DNA of 21,486 bases from assembly GCA_005877655.1 (NCBI GenBank), contig VBOC01000067.1:1-21486 (forward strand), given 5' to 3'. The DNA comes from Ignavibacteria bacterium (GTDB taxonomy: Bacteria > Bacteroidota > Ignavibacteria > UBA10030 > SZUA-254). The notes beneath the pieces were generated by a model. The model ran no database searches, was not told where the DNA came from, and worked only from the letters and a program-made list of their open reading frames with translations. This document shows, piece after piece, positions 6,773 through 14,888 of this stretch; position 1 is the stretch's first letter; each line of letters starts with the position of its first letter. A program made the position numbers and the translations under genes.

Positions 6773-7891
6773 ATGCGCTGGTCCATCAAAATTGCCCGAA
6801 TCGCCGGTACTGAAATTCGCATCCATGTCACATTTTTGCTGTTCCTCGCATGGATTGGATTTACATACTATCAGGTCGCCGGCATCGACGCAGCGACCGC
6901 AGGGGTGGTGTTTATTCTGGCGTTATTCGGATGCGTATTGCTGCATGAGCTCGGGCATGCCATAGCCGCACGGGCCTTCGGCATCCGCACTCCCGATATC
7001 ACCCTGCTGCCGATCGGCGGCGTTGCGCGCCTTCAGCGCATGCCCGACAAGCCGTGGCAAGAGCTCATTGTGGCCATCGCCGGTCCGATGGTAAACTTTG
7101 TCATCGCGGCAGTGCTTGTCTTCATCCTTGGCCGGCGCGCGGATTTTGAACACCTCCAGCAACTGAACCAGCCCGGCATAACAATTCTCGACAAGCTGGC
7201 CTCCATAAACATCTCGCTTGCGCTCTTCAACCTCCTGCCCGCCTTCCCGATGGATGGCGGCCGTGTGCTGCGCTCTCTGCTTGCAATGACCATGAATTAC
7301 ACCCGCGCGACTCAAATTGCCGCCGGGATCGGACAGGCGCTGGCGTTTCTGTTCGGCTTCATCGGGCTGTTCACCAACCCGATGCTCGTTTTCATCGCGT
7401 TGTTCATTTACCTCGGTGCGCAACAGGAGTCGATCATGGCTCAGATGAAAGACCTCTCCATGACCCTCCGGGTGTCCGACGCGATGCTAACAGATGTTCT
7501 CACCCTGCCCTGGCGCGCCACGCTCGATGAGGCGGTGGAAATGTTGCTTCGCACGTCCCAGCATGAATTTCCGGTGCTCAATGACGCCGGCCGGGTACTC
7601 GGGGTGCTCACCCGCGACGACATGATCGCCGCTCTTAAACGGCACGGCCCTGCGACTCCGGTGACAGATATCATGCACCGCAACCTGCCCGCGGTCGGGG
7701 CGCACGACCGGTTCGACGAAGCGTACCGTCTCATGCAGGCACACGACAGTCCGGTGTTGCCCGTCGTGGACCGGCACGGCAGGCTTCTGGGCCTGGTTAC
7801 AACGGAAAACGTGGGTGAAACAATGTTTATGCACTCGCTGCGCCCGCGAGACGCCGAGCAGGCATGGCGAGGTATGCGGGTCGCTCTTTAA
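6773..7891 (+). CDS. Site-2 protease family (M50) intramembrane metalloprotease with CBS domains
   Basis: 372 aa. The zinc motif HELGH is at 58-62 in a membrane helix, and the second conserved element NLLPAFPMDGGR at 153-164 supplies the Asp ligand. At least four hydrophobic helices are visible (about 18-35, 41-60, 100-120, 183-215). Residues about 234-350 form a CBS pair (VSDAMLTDVLTLPWRATLDE and VTDIMHRNLPAVGAHDRFDE begin its two halves). This is the SpoIVFB/Rip3-type layout. Family knowledge: the protease cuts transmembrane substrates, often anti-sigma factors, and CBS domains can sense adenine nucleotides. Its location before a gene with sigma-like domains fits a signalling role, but no substrate or anti-sigma factor is seen. 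No strong ribosome-binding site before the ATG. Complete. Confidence 0.93.
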   Translation: MRWSIKIARIAGTEIRIHVTFLLFLAWIGFTYYQVAGIDAATAGVVFILALFGCVLLHELGHAIAARAFGIRTPDITLLPIGGVARLQRMPDKPWQELIVAIAGPMVNFVIAAVLVFILGRRADFEHLQQLNQPGITILDKLASINISLALFNLLPAFPMDGGRVLRSLLAMTMNYTRATQIAAGIGQALAFLFGFIGLFTNPMLVFIALFIYLGAQQESIMAQMKDLSMTLRVSDAMLTDVLTLPWRATLDEAVEMLLRTSQHEFPVLNDAGRVLGVLTRDDMIAALKRHGPATPVTDIMHRNLPAVGAHDRFDEAYRLMQAHDSPVLPVVDRHGRLLGLVTTENVGETMFMHSLRPRDAEQAWRGMRVAL

Positions 7892-7971
7892 CCTCCCCCA
7901 TGCACCAGACCAAAGACATCCGCCCAAGCCGCAACCGCGGCCAGGATCCCTCAACTCGTAAGGATAGAACG

Positions 7972-9042
7972 ATGACGAAGCCCCAACGAACATCCATTCC
8001 CTGGAATCTCTTCACTAAGAATATCGTGGAGGACGAATTCCTCCGCAAGAAGCTCAATGGAAAGATCGCCAAGCTGGAAAAGCACCTCAGTCATTTTCCG
8101 CCCGGTACCGTTCACCTGCAGATTGTCCTCGAACGGAACGTGAGGAAGTTGCTCTATAGTGCGGCGCTCACGCTTCGAATCCCATCTAATATTCTCCGAA
8201 GCGAGAAGTCTGCGCGGGACATTATCAAAGCCATCGACGACGCCGTGAAAGCGCTCCTGCGCGAATTGGAGCCGCTCAAGGCCCAGTTGCGGCGTGAACC
8301 CCGTCGGAAGGGCAAGGAACAACGTGAGCAATTACGAGAGCGTAACACCTCCGCAATTCCCTCCCATCCGGGGCCCGAAGGGGCGGGGCCCCGGGAACTC
8401 AGGGAGGGAGTGCGTGAAATTCTGCAGCAGCACTACGCCCGGCTGGTGCGCCATGTTCGCCGCCACCTCCGCCACGATGAACTTTCCGGGGACATCCCTC
8501 CGGGTTCGTTGGACGCCCGCGATATCGTCGATGAAGTCGCCCGGCAGGCCGCCGCCCAGAACGGCCGGAAGGCGGGGAAGATAAATCCTCTGGTCGGGTT
8601 CTACCGCCTCATTCACCTTGAACTCCGCCGTCAGAGGGGAAGCCTCAAACAGAAAAGAGTTGAACAGGTTTCGCTCCATGAATCCAGGGAACTCGCCGAC
8701 GATGCTGAGGCGGCAGCGGGATACGATGCCGAACATCCGCTCGACATCATCATTGACGAACTCGAACCGCCCGTGGTCGAGACTAAAGACCTCATCGCTG
8801 ACCCGAATGCACCAACACCCGAACAAGTCGTGGAGAGCAAAGACCTGCTCGAGCACCTTCAGGGCATTGTCCGCAAGTGGTCGCGGCCCGAACGCGACGT
8901 GTTTGAGCTTCACTTTGTTGAAGGCTTCGAGCCGGAGGAAATTGCGATGATTGCGGGGTCGACGTTTCAGCAGGTGCAGGAGAACATCATCTCAATTCAA
9001 CGCCGGCTGCGGGAGGAAACGCTCCGGCAGGCGCTTACATGA
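7972..9042 (+). CDS. HPF/RaiA ribosome-hibernation domain fused to sigma70-like regions 2 and 4
   Basis: 356 aa. The ATG at 7972 (MTKPQRTSIPWNLFTKN) has AAGGAT seven bases before it; a start at 7864 would overlap the protease gene and has no such site. Residues about 8-108 resemble the ribosome hibernation factor fold: KIAKLEKHLSHFPPGTVHLQ, then YSAALTLRIPSNIL, and AIDDAVKALLRELEPLKAQL. A charged linker (110-145) follows. Residues about 145-225 resemble sigma70 region 2 (DARDIVDEVARQ, then NPLVGFYRLIHLELRRQR). Residues about 290-350 resemble region 4 (RPERDVFELHFVEGFEPEEI, then an HTH-like QQVQENIISIQRRLRE). Family knowledge: HPF parks 70S or 100S ribosomes in stationary phase. Whether the sigma part binds RNA polymerase is unknown; it could be a structural borrowing. 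Start and frame are unbroken, so the fusion is not a stop-codon loss visible as a scar. Confidence 0.82.
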   Translation: MTKPQRTSIPWNLFTKNIVEDEFLRKKLNGKIAKLEKHLSHFPPGTVHLQIVLERNVRKLLYSAALTLRIPSNILRSEKSARDIIKAIDDAVKALLRELEPLKAQLRREPRRKGKEQREQLRERNTSAIPSHPGPEGAGPRELREGVREILQQHYARLVRHVRRHLRHDELSGDIPPGSLDARDIVDEVARQAAAQNGRKAGKINPLVGFYRLIHLELRRQRGSLKQKRVEQVSLHESRELADDAEAAAGYDAEHPLDIIIDELEPPVVETKDLIADPNAPTPEQVVESKDLLEHLQGIVRKWSRPERDVFELHFVEGFEPEEIAMIAGSTFQQVQENIISIQRRLREETLRQALT

Positions 9043-9063
9043 ACCAACACCATGGAGAGAACG

Positions 9064-9441
9064 ATGAACATTACCGATGACTTAACGGCCGAGACCATTC
9101 AGTTCTCGGCTCCCGACCCGGATGCGCTTTATCCTATAGAAGAGGCGGCAGACCTTGTTCACGTTCCGCGGCGAACGATCCTCCTTTACCATAAGAATGG
9201 ACTCCTCCCGCCTGCGGTAGAATCCGGGCAGGGAGGCTTTTTTTTCGACCTCGGGTCAATTCGCCGCCTGCGGCTGGTCCATCATCTCGACACGGTATGC
9301 GGCGTCAACACGACGGGGATAAGGATCATCGTTAATCTGATGAACCGGATTGAACGAATGGAGGAGAGTGGATGCTTTCAGCGGGGTGCGGGTGAATCGT
9401 TCTCTCAAACTTCTAGCCCAGACGCCTCGCCGGTGATCTGA
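9064..9441 (+). CDS. MerR-family / CbpM-like chaperone modulator
   Basis: 125 aa. The start at 9064 (MNITDDLTAE) has GGAG about eight bases before it; the ATG at 9052 has none. Residues about 23-71 are a MerR-type winged helix (YPIEEAADLVHVPRRTILLY, HKNGLLPP, SIRRLRLVHHL). Residues 80-100 (VNTTGIRIIVNLMNRIERME) match the helix that follows in CbpM and HspR-type proteins. CbpM modulates the DnaJ-like CbpA and HspR represses chaperone operons, so a role in stress control fits the upstream hsp20. It starts 22 bases after the HPF-sigma gene, so likely cotranscribed. The last 25 residues (after MEES) look unrelated to the family; the final eight codons and the TGA fall in a 25-nt tandem repeat, so the tail may be newly acquired. 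Confidence 0.8.
   Translation: MNITDDLTAETIQFSAPDPDALYPIEEAADLVHVPRRTILLYHKNGLLPPAVESGQGGFFFDLGSIRRLRLVHHLDTVCGVNTTGIRIIVNLMNRIERMEESGCFQRGAGESFSQTSSPDASPVI
9204..9245 (+). terminator. Terminator-like hairpin plus T8 inside the MerR/CbpM-like gene
   Basis: CCTCCC (9204-9209) and TGC (9213-9215), with a 3-base bulge, pair with GCAGGGAGG (9228-9236), followed by C and eight T (9238-9245). This is the layout of an intrinsic terminator but lies about 140 bases inside the gene, coding for GGFFFD. It may be chance, or may limit readthrough into this gene unless ribosomes cover it. Confidence 0.35.
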
Positions 9442-9491
9442 CCCAAGCGCCTTTCCCGTGATCTGATCCAGGCGCCTTGCCGGCGATCCGA
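9417..9491 (+). repeat. Three tandem 25-bp repeats across the 3' end of the MerR/CbpM-like gene
   Basis: Units 9417-9441, 9442-9466 and 9467-9491 are each 25 bp with the plan YCCA-RRCGCCT-N-GCCGGYGATC-YGA. Unit 1 ends with the TGA stop of the upstream gene. The array fills the gap between this gene and the convergent isocitrate lyase. Units 2 and 3 differ from unit 1 by a handful of substitutions each, without indels, so the repeat is fairly recent. Confidence 0.85.
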
Positions 9492-9500
9492 TCAATCCTC

Positions 9501-11786
9501 CTACCGTTTGGCAATCAGTTTTTTCAGCTCTTTCCCGTTCGGATTGATGAGGGATTTGACGTGCTTCGTATTGACGCGCGCCACGATCACATCTCCCACC
9601 TCCGTGTTCACCTCGTCATAGATACCCAATGCCTTCATTCCCTGCGTTTGCTTGAGATTGTCCTCGGTCGGGCTGACGTAATGGATCGAGGTCGACTTGT
9701 AACGGTGAATCAGGAATAAGTGAATCAGCGTCATCAGTCTTTTTTGCCGGAATTCCTTCTTAAACGTGTGCTGGTCCCTTATGGAAAGGAAGTTCCGGTT
9801 CCTCCGATCCTGGTTTGAAGTAAAGATTGCATCCGCTATTACTGCATTTCCTCCGTCGAAAATCTTTAAAGCAAGCAGTTCCGAACCCGCCGTGTGTGGC
9901 CGCAGCGAAACGCGCAGGGAATCAGCAAATCCATGTTCCTTCGACCATAACGCGAGCCACTCCTCAAGAACTTTGGGAGGAACCTCCGTCTGGACCAGAT
10001 GCTGAAACTGGGTGGAACCCTTCCCCATGGCTTTCGTGGTAGCGGTGCCTCCGGTGGAAGCCATGAGCGCCGCATCCGACCGGGGTCCCCCGACATAGGT
10101 TTGGGGTGTCTTGTAGGGAGAATTGACGAGCCTGAGCTTCCGCTGCAAACGGGCGAGCGCGAGCATCCCGTCTTCCTGCAGCGCCGTGGCGAATTCTTCG
10201 GCAGCCACGCCGTCGATCTGGTGGCCGCCGTAGGTGATGAAGTTAAAGACGAACCCGAGCTTCCCCAGCTCTTGAGGAAAGTCCCGCATTTGAGCGTCGG
10301 TCATCCCCGTGGTGTCCCAATTGAATGAAGGGGACAAATTGTAAGCCAGCATTTTGTCCGGGTACAGCGCATGAATTCCGTCGGCGAACTTTTTCGCTTC
10401 GGCCAGAATCGCCGTTTTTGTTTCCATCCAAAGGACATCGGCATACGGCGCCGCCGCCAGAGATTTTTCAATCGCGTAGTCGATTCCACCCTGGATCTGA
10501 TAGTAACCCTCCGGCGTTTTGGATAAATCACAATCCCAGGTGATGTTGATGCCCATCGATCTGGCCTTTTCGCTCGCCTCACGAAACGAAACTATATCAG
10601 CAAAATGGCGCCATTCATCAATCGTCAAATCAAAGCCAGCGCCCTCATCGATGTGAAACTTCATCACGTCCGCGACCGCCTGCCCGTACGTCTTGAGCGC
10701 CGCTTCCATCTGCCATACATCGACAAACTTCGTCGTAACATCGTCCAGCGTCTTATCGACAACAGATCCCTTGCTCTTTTTCAGGCTTTCAATTTTTTCA
10801 TCGATATACGAAAGAAGGCCGACATGCTCAAGCCATGCGAAAGCAACCTCGTAATCTCTGTCGGAGATCCGATACAGGAGATGGCCCGTTATTTCGTCAA
10901 CCCCTTTCTGATTAAACCTCTTGAAGATCGCCAGGGAGGCAACCTTATAGCTCGGCATATGGATGTTCGTCGCACCGAGGATGAATGGATGATCCCGCTC
11001 GTCTCCCCGTCCGTCCAGATAGGTTGCCGCTTCGGCATCGGTGCGGGCAACAATGATTCCCGGAACCCTCATGATATCGAGTTGAAACCGGGCGGAATTG
11101 AGCCGCTTGATCTGTTCATCCTGAGGAACCAGAACTTTTCCGGCCTGATGACCGCATTTCTTGACGCCGGGCTTCTGATCCTCGATGTGGTATCCCGGCA
11201 CGCCGATCTCGACAAATCTCCGGACGAGATTACGAACATGGGCCTCCCCCCCGTGACCGGTATCGGCATCGGCGATAATAAACGGGCGGTAATCAATTCT
11301 TGGGTTTGCCCTCCGTTCTTCATCGTTCATTCTCGATCTTGCAAACTCCTGATTCTTATCCGCAGCCAGTAACGCCCTCACGAGTGTCGACGCTTCATCC
11401 GGAACCTGGCTCAACGGGTAGCTTGCAAGATCGGGTCCCGGGTCTTCGGTGGTCGATCCTTTGGCAGACGTTGCCCATCCCCCCAGATAAATGGCCTCGA
11501 TGCCCATCCGCTTAATCGCGACTGCCTGGCCGGGAGAATATGGACCAAAGGTCGTAATTTGCTCGCGGCGGGAGAACAATTCTCTCAGTCGATTAAAAAA
11601 TCCCTCGGCGGCATCCCGTGCGATCGGATACTCGGTTTGAATCGCTCCCCGTTGTTCGACCACCTGCCGGGCGGTATAGAGGCGTGTTATGCCTTTGAAT
11701 CGAGGGGTGCAGAACCACTGCTGCGTCTCTGATACTTCCCTGGCAAAAGGATCCATTCTTACATCCGATGAGAGCATCTTTTCCAT
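9501..11786 (-). CDS. aceA: Isocitrate lyase, long (ICL2-like) form
   Basis: 761 aa from the ATG at 11786; ATGs at 11798 and 11777 are also in frame. AGAAAGG lies directly before 11798 and 12 bases before 11786, so 11786 is preferred weakly. The active-site signature KKCGHQAGK is present with the catalytic Cys. Other landmarks are [20 protein letters not shown], the metal-binding [23 protein letters not shown] and [10 protein letters not shown]. Length near 760 aa and a C-terminal extension ([20 protein letters not shown]) place it with the ICL2 type of mycobacteria rather than the 430-aa form. It splits isocitrate into glyoxylate and succinate in the glyoxylate shunt. The malate synthase gene lies upstream on the same strand, separated by about 200 bases of 21-nt repeats that also encode the first codons ([11 protein letters not shown]). 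No damage seen. Confidence 0.95.
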   Translation of the reverse strand: MEKMLSSDVRMDPFAREVSETQQWFCTPRFKGITRLYTARQVVEQRGAIQTEYPIARDAAEGFFNRLRELFSRREQITTFGPYSPGQAVAIKRMGIEAIYLGGWATSAKGSTTEDPGPDLASYPLSQVPDEASTLVRALLAADKNQEFARSRMNDEERRANPRIDYRPFIIADADTGHGGEAHVRNLVRRFVEIGVPGYHIEDQKPGVKKCGHQAGKVLVPQDEQIKRLNSARFQLDIMRVPGIIVARTDAEAATYLDGRGDERDHPFILGATNIHMPSYKVASLAIFKRFNQKGVDEITGHLLYRISDRDYEVAFAWLEHVGLLSYIDEKIESLKKSKGSVVDKTLDDVTTKFVDVWQMEAALKTYGQAVADVMKFHIDEGAGFDLTIDEWRHFADIVSFREASEKARSMGINITWDCDLSKTPEGYYQIQGGIDYAIEKSLAAAPYADVLWMETKTAILAEAKKFADGIHALYPDKMLAYNLSPSFNWDTTGMTDAQMRDFPQELGKLGFVFNFITYGGHQIDGVAAEEFATALQEDGMLALARLQRKLRLVNSPYKTPQTYVGGPRSDAALMASTGGTATTKAMGKGSTQFQHLVQTEVPPKVLEEWLALWSKEHGFADSLRVSLRPHTAGSELLALKIFDGGNAVIADAIFTSNQDRRNRNFLSIRDQHTFKKEFRQKRLMTLIHLFLIHRYKSTSIHYVSPTEDNLKQTQGMKALGIYDEVNTEVGDVIVARVNTKHVKSLINPNGKELKKLIAKR

Positions 11787-11997
11787 TGTAGAGCGCATCC
11801 TTTCTGCTTATGAGGCGAGTCTTCGCTCCGATGAGAGCATTCTTCCATCTGATTTGGCATCAGTCCTTCCCTCTGTCGAGCCCATTTTTCCCTCCCTCGA
11901 GATTATCCCTTTCTCCGATGAAGTCATTCCTCTCTTCGATCATCTCAGTTTTTCCTTCGATGAGGTCATTCTCTCCTTCCGGCGAGATCGATCAGTC
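11764..11997. repeat. Eleven degenerate 21-nt tandem repeats between malate synthase and isocitrate lyase
   Basis: Units start at 11764, 11785, 11806, 11827, 11848 (24 nt), 11872, 11893, 11914, 11935, 11956 and 11977. The plus-strand core is TCCGATGAGAGCATTCTT with variation; CGATGAR recurs at 11766, 11829, 11916 and 11958. On the minus (transcribed) strand many units carry a purine run followed by ATG and CTCATCG, a small ribosome-binding-site/start-like module. One minus-strand frame reads heptads such as MLSSERR, MTSSEKG and MLSSDVR, the last being codons 4-10 of isocitrate lyase. The period of exactly seven codons suggests either a former coding region or expansion of the gene's own start region. 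Confidence 0.8.
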
Positions 11998-13894
11998 TGT
12001 GGACAGCGCAAAATCCAGGTTTTCCGTAATCCTGCTGCCGGCCTTCTTGAATCGCTGAACGTACAGTCGAATCCGATTCTTCGCACTGTTCAAATCGTGA
12101 TTATTCAAATTGATGTTCAAAAGATCGATGTACCAGGGAATCTTAATATCTTCCCCGACGTACGTTTCGACAATTTCGCGGGCGATCGGTAAGGTCGTAT
12201 TCTTGGAGTCGTCGTGAACGTCCTTGTTTCTTGCCCGCCGCAGCTTCTCATATTCTTCTTTCAGGAGTCTGGCAAAGATATTTGCCGTAAATACATCTCC
12301 CGCTTTGAGGCCTGTTTCGGAATCACCCTCTGTCATTTTCGCCCCCTTGTGAATCCATTCCCAGAGAATGCTCAGTCGAATTTCGCCGGTAGCCATGTCC
12401 TCCATCAAATAGAGTATGTCATCATTCTCAAAGAAGTCGGCCGGTTTCAAGGCCGCGGCCTGAAATCCCTGCCCGAATGCGTTACCGTATTGCAAGGCCA
12501 CGCTGAGTAGATCGCGGGCCCCGCGAATTGTCCTTGGTGCAGGCTCGAGCAGCCGAAGACCCTCCGCGTCCTTTTGGGTGTAAGTTAAAACGGGGAAGGA
12601 TCTTCCCAATTGGTTGTCCTGCCCCTCCTCTTGCCCCCTCCTTTTGCTCCCGCACCGCGCCCGCCACTGCTTTCTCCATGCTCGCCGCGACGCCTTCCTT
12701 GGAGCCGACCGGGATGTTCGGTTCCATACCGCCCTGCCAAAGCGCAAAATTTCCGTTCATATCCGGAGTGTTCACCGCCCGGCGCACGCGATCCTCGTAA
12801 TTTCTCATGTAACCGTACGTCATGACGATCGCTTCGATGTTCGGGTTGACAAAACTCTTGTCCCATGCCAGCGCATCCGCCACGCTGTTGATGTAATCCC
12901 AACGACCCGTGTTGAAGCCGACGAAGTGCTTCCCGAGGGCGGCGCGAATTTCCATCAATTGAAATGTGGCCTCTATTTGTTCAACAAGAACATAAACTTT
13001 TATTGTTCCCGCCGGCAGACCCAGGTGCTCCTCAAGCGCGCTCAATATATCATTCCAGAGCGCCGCCTCTTCGGCGGTCTGAATCTTCGGCAGATACAGG
13101 ACGAGGGATGAACCGGACTTCTGCAATTGTTGATAGTTGTTCGCAACATAGAGTGCGAGATCGACGATCGATGCCGACAACGCCACGCCGGCATCATCTC
13201 GAATATGCCGGTCGTCCAGATGAAGCCCTCGCGCACGAAAGATCTTTGTCGTAAAACCGAGCTGCTTCTTCCAGTCAGCGATGATCTTGCGGCCGAAGAA
13301 TCCCAGAGCCCATTGATTCATCTCATCCGAAACCTGCTGGGCGACTGCCATAAACATAGGATCCTGGGCAAAGGCCAGTTTGAGGTTCCGCTGGTTGTCC
13401 AGGGACATGGTTGTGATCTGACCCAATGCGTCCTCCCCATCAAACATCCAGCCATCGGCGCCGGAGAGAAGGGCATAGGCAACATTCCGTATGCTATTCT
13501 TGGTTGTGGCGTGGGGCTTGGCCCCCGGCCCCGTTCCCTGGACCCATTGCCGCCGAAGGTCGGCGGGAATCTCTGAACCGGTAAATTTACCGCCTCTTGC
13601 ATCCTGCACCTTAATGCTCGTGCCCGGGATAGACCCTGTAGGATCGAAGAATTCAATGTGCTGCTTTTTGCGCGCCCGTTCCGTCCTCCTTTTGATTCTC
13701 TTTACCATGAGGGCTTTTTGGGCTTCATTAAACCGGGCTAGGGATGCAAGGGCGGAAAGAACCTCCGGCGTGTAGACATCTGGATAGGCAGTCTCCAGAC
13801 CGCTGCGAATTTGCAATTTCATGCTTGTGAGTAACGCCTGGTTGGTAATGCTGCCCCTGGCCCCGGGTGAGGGCATCTTCAACAATCTAAACAT
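11992..13894 (-). pseudogene. aceB: Malate synthase, frame broken with an internal segment lost near 12617-12640
   Basis: The N-terminal frame runs from 13894 (alternatives 13876, 13822) to the break, and the C-terminal frame from the break to TGA at 11992-11994. Recognised parts are SGADGWMFDGEDALGQITTM, VLYLPKIQTAEEAALWNDIL, the signature FNTGRWDYINSVADALAWDK, NIPVGSKEGVAASMEKAVAG, then in the other frame QLGRSFPVLTYTQKDAEGLR, LSVALQYGNAFGQGFQAAAL and GEIRLSILWEWIHKGAKM. Malate synthases normally carry about 20 residues around 'AWVAHWKMVHIVRP' between these halves. They are absent, and the frame changes inside the purine-rich stretch GAGGGGGCAAGAGGAGGGG, which contains two near-copies of GAGGGGC. 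As written the gene gives a truncated protein of about 470 aa. The enzyme would join glyoxylate and acetyl-CoA, completing the shunt with the lyase downstream. Confidence 0.85.
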
Positions 13895-13899
13895 AAAAC

Positions 13900-13928
13900 T
13901 TGACTTTTATAAAACATATCCATATATT
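13900..13928 (+). promoter_or_regulatory. Sigma70-type promoter overlapping an ArsR operator
   Basis: TTGACT (13900-13905) and TATATT (13923-13928) are separated by 17 bases, a near-ideal housekeeping promoter. Transcription would start near 13935, that is at or just after the ATG at 13932 and before the ATG at 13941, so the mRNA would be almost leaderless. ACATATCCA (13914-13922) with AAATGT (13930-13935) overlaps it and resembles a site before doxX, which suits autorepression. The 37-base gap is shared with the divergent malate synthase gene. Confidence 0.55.
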
Positions 13929-13931
13929 TAA

Positions 13932-14222
13932 ATGTATCAAATGAAGACTTCTGAAGAACATATCGTCAAGATCGCCAAGGCCCTTTCCGATAAATCGCGG
14001 GTCCGAATCCTGCAGGAGATCGCGAAACGCGGCCGGATTACCTGCGGGGACGCCGTGGGAATTGCGGTCCTTTCCCAGCCTGCCGTCTCCCATCATATCA
14101 AGGTCTTGGTCGAGGCCGGGCTTCTGGACGTTGAGAAAAACGGGCGGCATCACATCATTTCGGTGAACAAAAAAGCGCTCGATGAATTCACAGCGCTGGT
14201 TTCAGTTTCTGCGAAACGGTAA
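13932..14222 (+). CDS. ArsR-family winged-helix transcriptional repressor
   Basis: 96 aa from 13932, or 93 aa from the ATG at 13941 (MKTSEEHIVKIAKALSDKSR), which fits the promoter position better. ALSDKSRVRILQEIAKRG is the first helix pair of ArsR/SmtB proteins, VLSQPAVSHHIKVLVEAGLL the recognition helix-turn-helix and VEKNGRHHIISVN the wing. No CxC metal site is present near the recognition helix; a lone Cys in RITCGDA could serve redox sensing. Family knowledge: homodimer that leaves its operator when it binds a ligand or is oxidised. It precedes doxX and a thioredoxin-like gene, and a similar dyad lies before each of arsR and doxX, so it probably controls both. Confidence 0.92.
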   Translation: MYQMKTSEEHIVKIAKALSDKSRVRILQEIAKRGRITCGDAVGIAVLSQPAVSHHIKVLVEAGLLDVEKNGRHHIISVNKKALDEFTALVSVSAKR

Positions 14223-14246
14223 AGCATATTTTTTGTTCAATATATC

Positions 14247-14264
14247 GACACATTTGGATATGTC
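14247..14264. promoter_or_regulatory. Second ArsR-like operator before doxX
   Basis: GACACATTTGGATATGTC is an imperfect 18-bp palindrome (GACA..AT pairs with AT..TGTC). Its reverse complement contains ACATATCCA followed by AAATGT, the same two elements found at 13914-13935 across the arsR promoter. It lies 25 bases after the arsR stop and about 85 bases before doxX. Confidence 0.5.
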
Positions 14265-14348
14265 AATACGTACTTCCGGCAACGTTGTGGCTTTCAACCG
14301 TTACACTGATCTCATGATCGTACTTTCAAAAGAAAGGAAGGTATCTGT

Positions 14349-14789
14349 ATGAAATACGCAGTCTTGTTAGGTAGAATTTTCTATTCACTCATCTTCCTGA
14401 TGGCGAGTCCTGGTCATTTCTCGAAGGGGACGATCGCATTCGCAGCTTCCCAGGGAGTGCCGTTCGCTTCGATCGCGGTTCCCCTTTCAGGCGTTATGGC
14501 GCTTCTGGGAGGTCTTAGCATAGCCCTCGGCTATAAGGCAAAATGGGGCGGTCTGCTTCTCGCATTGTTCCTGGTGCCGGTTACCGTCATGCTGCATAAT
14601 TTCTGGACTGTGACCGACCCGATGATGGCTCAGATGCAGCAGATCATGTTCATGAAAAACATCGCGATGCTGGGCGGCGCGCTTCTCATCACCTACTTCG
14701 GCGCCGGGCCGCTGAGTCTGGATGCGCGCGTGAGTACTTCTCCTGTGGAAGAGCGTCCAATCGCATCCCGAGAGCAAGTAATCGCGTGA
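14349..14789 (+). CDS. DoxX-family inner-membrane protein
   Basis: 146 aa. AAAGGAAGG lies about nine bases before the ATG. Four hydrophobic helices are seen, at about residues 4-20, 42-62, 67-85 and 103-121, the DoxX layout. Conserved parts are GRIFYSLIFLMASPGHFS, PLSGVMALLGGLSIALGYKA, the family's HNFWTVTDP and MFMKNIAMLGGALLITYFGA. Family knowledge: DoxX proteins are membrane partners of thiol or quinone redox systems; some interact with thioredoxin-like or superoxide dismutase partners. It follows arsR and precedes a thioredoxin-fold gene, consistent with an oxidative or thiol-stress module. Complete. Confidence 0.93.
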   Translation: MKYAVLLGRIFYSLIFLMASPGHFSKGTIAFAASQGVPFASIAVPLSGVMALLGGLSIALGYKAKWGGLLLALFLVPVTVMLHNFWTVTDPMMAQMQQIMFMKNIAMLGGALLITYFGAGPLSLDARVSTSPVEERPIASREQVIA

Positions 14790-14888
14790 ATGCGCCGCTC
14801 GCCATAAGCTGCGGTATTCACGATACAATATTCGACCTGCTTTCATCGTCTACTGTGATGATTGAACAATGTTTTCAAGGAGAAATTC

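Noticed and set aside
10605..11372. 255-codon plus-strand open frame opposite isocitrate lyase
   Set aside because: Antisense shadow produced by codon bias of the lyase; no domain or ribosome-binding site.
11689..12192. Plus-strand frame with heptad pattern (SDESILP, SVEPIFP, SDEVIPL) as a repeat protein
   Set aside because: The pattern is a by-product of the 21-nt DNA repeat, and the frame overlaps the ends of two real minus-strand genes without a ribosome-binding site.
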